Origin: Candidatus Aminicenantota bacterium | GTDB lineage: Bacteria > Acidobacteriota > Aminicenantia > Aminicenantales > Aminicenantaceae | Direction: 5' to 3' | NCBI GenBank assembly: GCA_016927475.1 | Contig: JAFGMO010000045.1 | Location: forward strand, 1 to 64,000 | DNA: 64,000 bases | Shown here: piece after piece, positions 62,916 to 64,000 of the stretch | How positions within the stretch are numbered: position 1 is the stretch's first letter | How the letters are laid out: every line of letters starts with the position of its first letter | The notes under the pieces: model-generated | What the model saw: the letters and a program-made list of their open reading frames with translations, nothing else | The model's database searches: none | What the model was told of the DNA's origin: nothing | Made by a program: the position numbers and the translations under genes

Positions 62916-63703
62916 AACCGCACCGCCTCGGAGCCCTATTCATGAGACATCTTTATCTCTATCGAAGAAGTGTGCCCCGGCTTGTGGAAATGTTCTACTG
63001 GCCTCTTCTCGACCTCCTCGTCTGGGGATTTATCACCGTCTACCTATCGCAGTTCCGCCAAACCCTTCCCGGTTTCGTAACTTTTTTTATCGGAGCCCTG
63101 ATTCTCTGGGATATTCTGTTTCGCTCTCACCAGGGAATCTCCGTCTCCTTTCTTGAGGATATATGGTCCAAAAACCTCCTCAACCTCTTCGCCAGCCCCC
63201 TCAGCGCTATGGAGTACATTTCCGCATTGATGCTGGTAGGACTTTTCAAACTGGTCATAACAGCGACCGTAATGACCCTTTTAGCCTGGGTTTTTTACTC
63301 ATTCAATATCTTCCTCCTCGGTTTTTCCCTCATCCCCTTCGCCCTCAACCTTATTATCATGGGATGGACCATCGGGATCATCACAACGGCCATCATCCTT
63401 CGCTTCGGCCAGGAAGCGGAGGTTCTCGCCTGGGCTTTAGGATTCCTGTTTATGCCCATATCCGCCGTTTTTTATCCTGTATCCGTGCTGCCTTCTTTTC
63501 TACAGACGCTCGCCAAGGCCATTCCCGCTTCCTACGTCTTTGAGGGAATGCGGGGTATCCTCAACTCCGGAACATTTTCCTCAGCACAACTTTTACGAGC
63601 TTTTGGGCTGAACGCCTTATATATTTCTCTGGCTTTTCTATTTTTCCGCTGGAATTTTAAGGTCGTCAAGAAAAAAGGACTTCTGGTTCGCATAGGCGAA
63701 TAA
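62912..63703 (+). CDS. ABC-2 type transporter permease
   Basis: 263 residues, six membrane helices with the ABC-2 pattern: ALFMRHLYLYRRSVPRLVE, SAMEYISALMLVGLFKLVI, FPVSVLPSF-like segment (PVSVLPSFLQTLAKAIPAS) and a conserved AIPASYVFEGMRGIL stretch. It is translationally coupled to its ATPase and forms a two-gene exporter. The S9 peptidase gene begins 35 bases later, possibly in the same transcript. Confidence 0.9.
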   Translation: MKPHRLGALFMRHLYLYRRSVPRLVEMFYWPLLDLLVWGFITVYLSQFRQTLPGFVTFFIGALILWDILFRSHQGISVSFLEDIWSKNLLNLFASPLSAMEYISALMLVGLFKLVITATVMTLLAWVFYSFNIFLLGFSLIPFALNLIIMGWTIGIITTAIILRFGQEAEVLAWALGFLFMPISAVFYPVSVLPSFLQTLAKAIPASYVFEGMRGILNSGTFSSAQLLRAFGLNALYISLAFLFFRWNFKVVKKKGLLVRIGE

Positions 63704-63738
63704 TGGAAAACAAAAATCATTTCAGGAGGCATAAAAAA

Positions 63739-64000
63739 ATGTCATTTAAAAAATTCCCCTACTTGCTAGTTTTTTTATTTATCCTCAGTGTATTGGCCTT
63801 CGCTTTGTTTGCAAAGGAAGCTGAATATCAATGGAAAGTTGACGACCTGCTGACCACAGACCAGGTCAGCGATGCCCAAATTTCTCCGGACGGCACAAAA
63901 CTGGCCTGGATCGTGACCAAGTGGAATCTGGAGGAGCAAAAATCTTATCAGATTATTTACATGGCTTCCTTGACCAGCAAGGATGATGATATCCAATTAA
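63739..64000 (+). CDS. S9-family prolyl oligopeptidase, N-terminal part (cut by window end)
   Basis: 87 residues visible. Strong AGGAGG before ATG 63739. Signal peptide (MSFKKFPYLLVFLFILSVLA). The mature part (WKVDDLLTTDQVSDAQISPD, GTKLAWIVTKW) is the propeller start of S9C-like acylaminoacyl peptidases. The catalytic domain lies beyond the window, so the call rests on the first propeller blade. Confidence 0.75.
   Translation, partial: MSFKKFPYLLVFLFILSVLAFALFAKEAEYQWKVDDLLTTDQVSDAQISPDGTKLAWIVTKWNLEEQKSYQIIYMASLTSKDDDIQL

Overview
The window looks like part of the chromosome of an uncultivated, Gram-negative-type heterotroph. My best guess is Candidatus Aminicenantes or a related Acidobacteriota lineage. 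This is an inference from gene content, because no rRNA or marker set is present. It rests on a zinc-ribbon Ser/Thr kinase with a TolB-like segment and TPRs, a 6-bladed beta-propeller lipoprotein, a MacB/FtsX-type permease with no ATPase beside it, a large BNR-propeller secreted protein, and several secreted peptidases (M28, C25-like, S10, the start of an S9). Genes for outer-membrane barrels, a FadL-like protein and HtrA point to a diderm envelope.

Layout. 1-5.4 kb: a small barrel protein, tRNA-Thr, an RDD membrane protein and SMC. 5.4-10.3 kb: a B12-binding radical SAM protein, then a sodium symporter paired with an HDAC-like amidohydrolase. 10.3-12.3 kb: a FecR-domain, Trp/Tyr-rich, Arg/Ser-tailed exported protein behind a sigma-54-type promoter and a cluster of palindromes. 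12.3-20.3 kb: PBP1A, Tmk, an HtrA-dapF operon, a FadL-like barrel and ThiL. 19.3-24.7 kb: a minus-strand run flippase-like/nrdR/hsp20/lon/thiL. 24.8-31.7 kb: tRNA-Gln, a membrane LuxR-type regulator divergent from an M28 peptidase, a gingipain-like peptidase, an RRM protein, a 55-aa basic protein and a PKD-domain protein. 31.7-37.3 kb: LapA-like protein, the large kinase, a propeller lipoprotein, a hypothetical protein and tRNA-Glu. 37.3-49.6 kb: a repeat-rich spacer, a MacB-like permease, a sulfatase-like protein, an SH3/barrel protein, a CDF transporter, a YkvI-like protein, an S10 peptidase and an ECF sigma/anti-sigma-like/effector trio. 49.6-54.8 kb: a stand-alone GMP synthetase ATPase subunit and a five-gene nickel/cobalt ECF uptake operon. 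54.8-64 kb: a membrane-anchored methyltransferase, RarD-like and HAD proteins, the BNR propeller, a surface-repeat protein, an ABC-2 exporter and the start of an S9 peptidase.

The most unusual signals are not ordinary genes. (1) A family of small interspersed elements is present. Two complete copies (49662-49861 and 54515-54698) have ~14-bp terminal inverted repeats and internal stems whose arms differ between copies in a compensatory way. Solo ends lie elsewhere, and in two places the element end coincides with the stop codon of a gene (thiL, guaA). (2) A second family consists of REP-like hairpins (9-bp stem, 5-nt loop) and a ~109-bp dispersed repeat. (3) The DapF homologue has serine at both catalytic cysteine positions. 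(4) A sigma-54-type promoter with stacked palindromes precedes the FecR-domain gene. Remnants of a beta-propeller gene and of a barrel gene show local duplication and decay. No CRISPR array, prophage, transposase or rRNA operon was seen.
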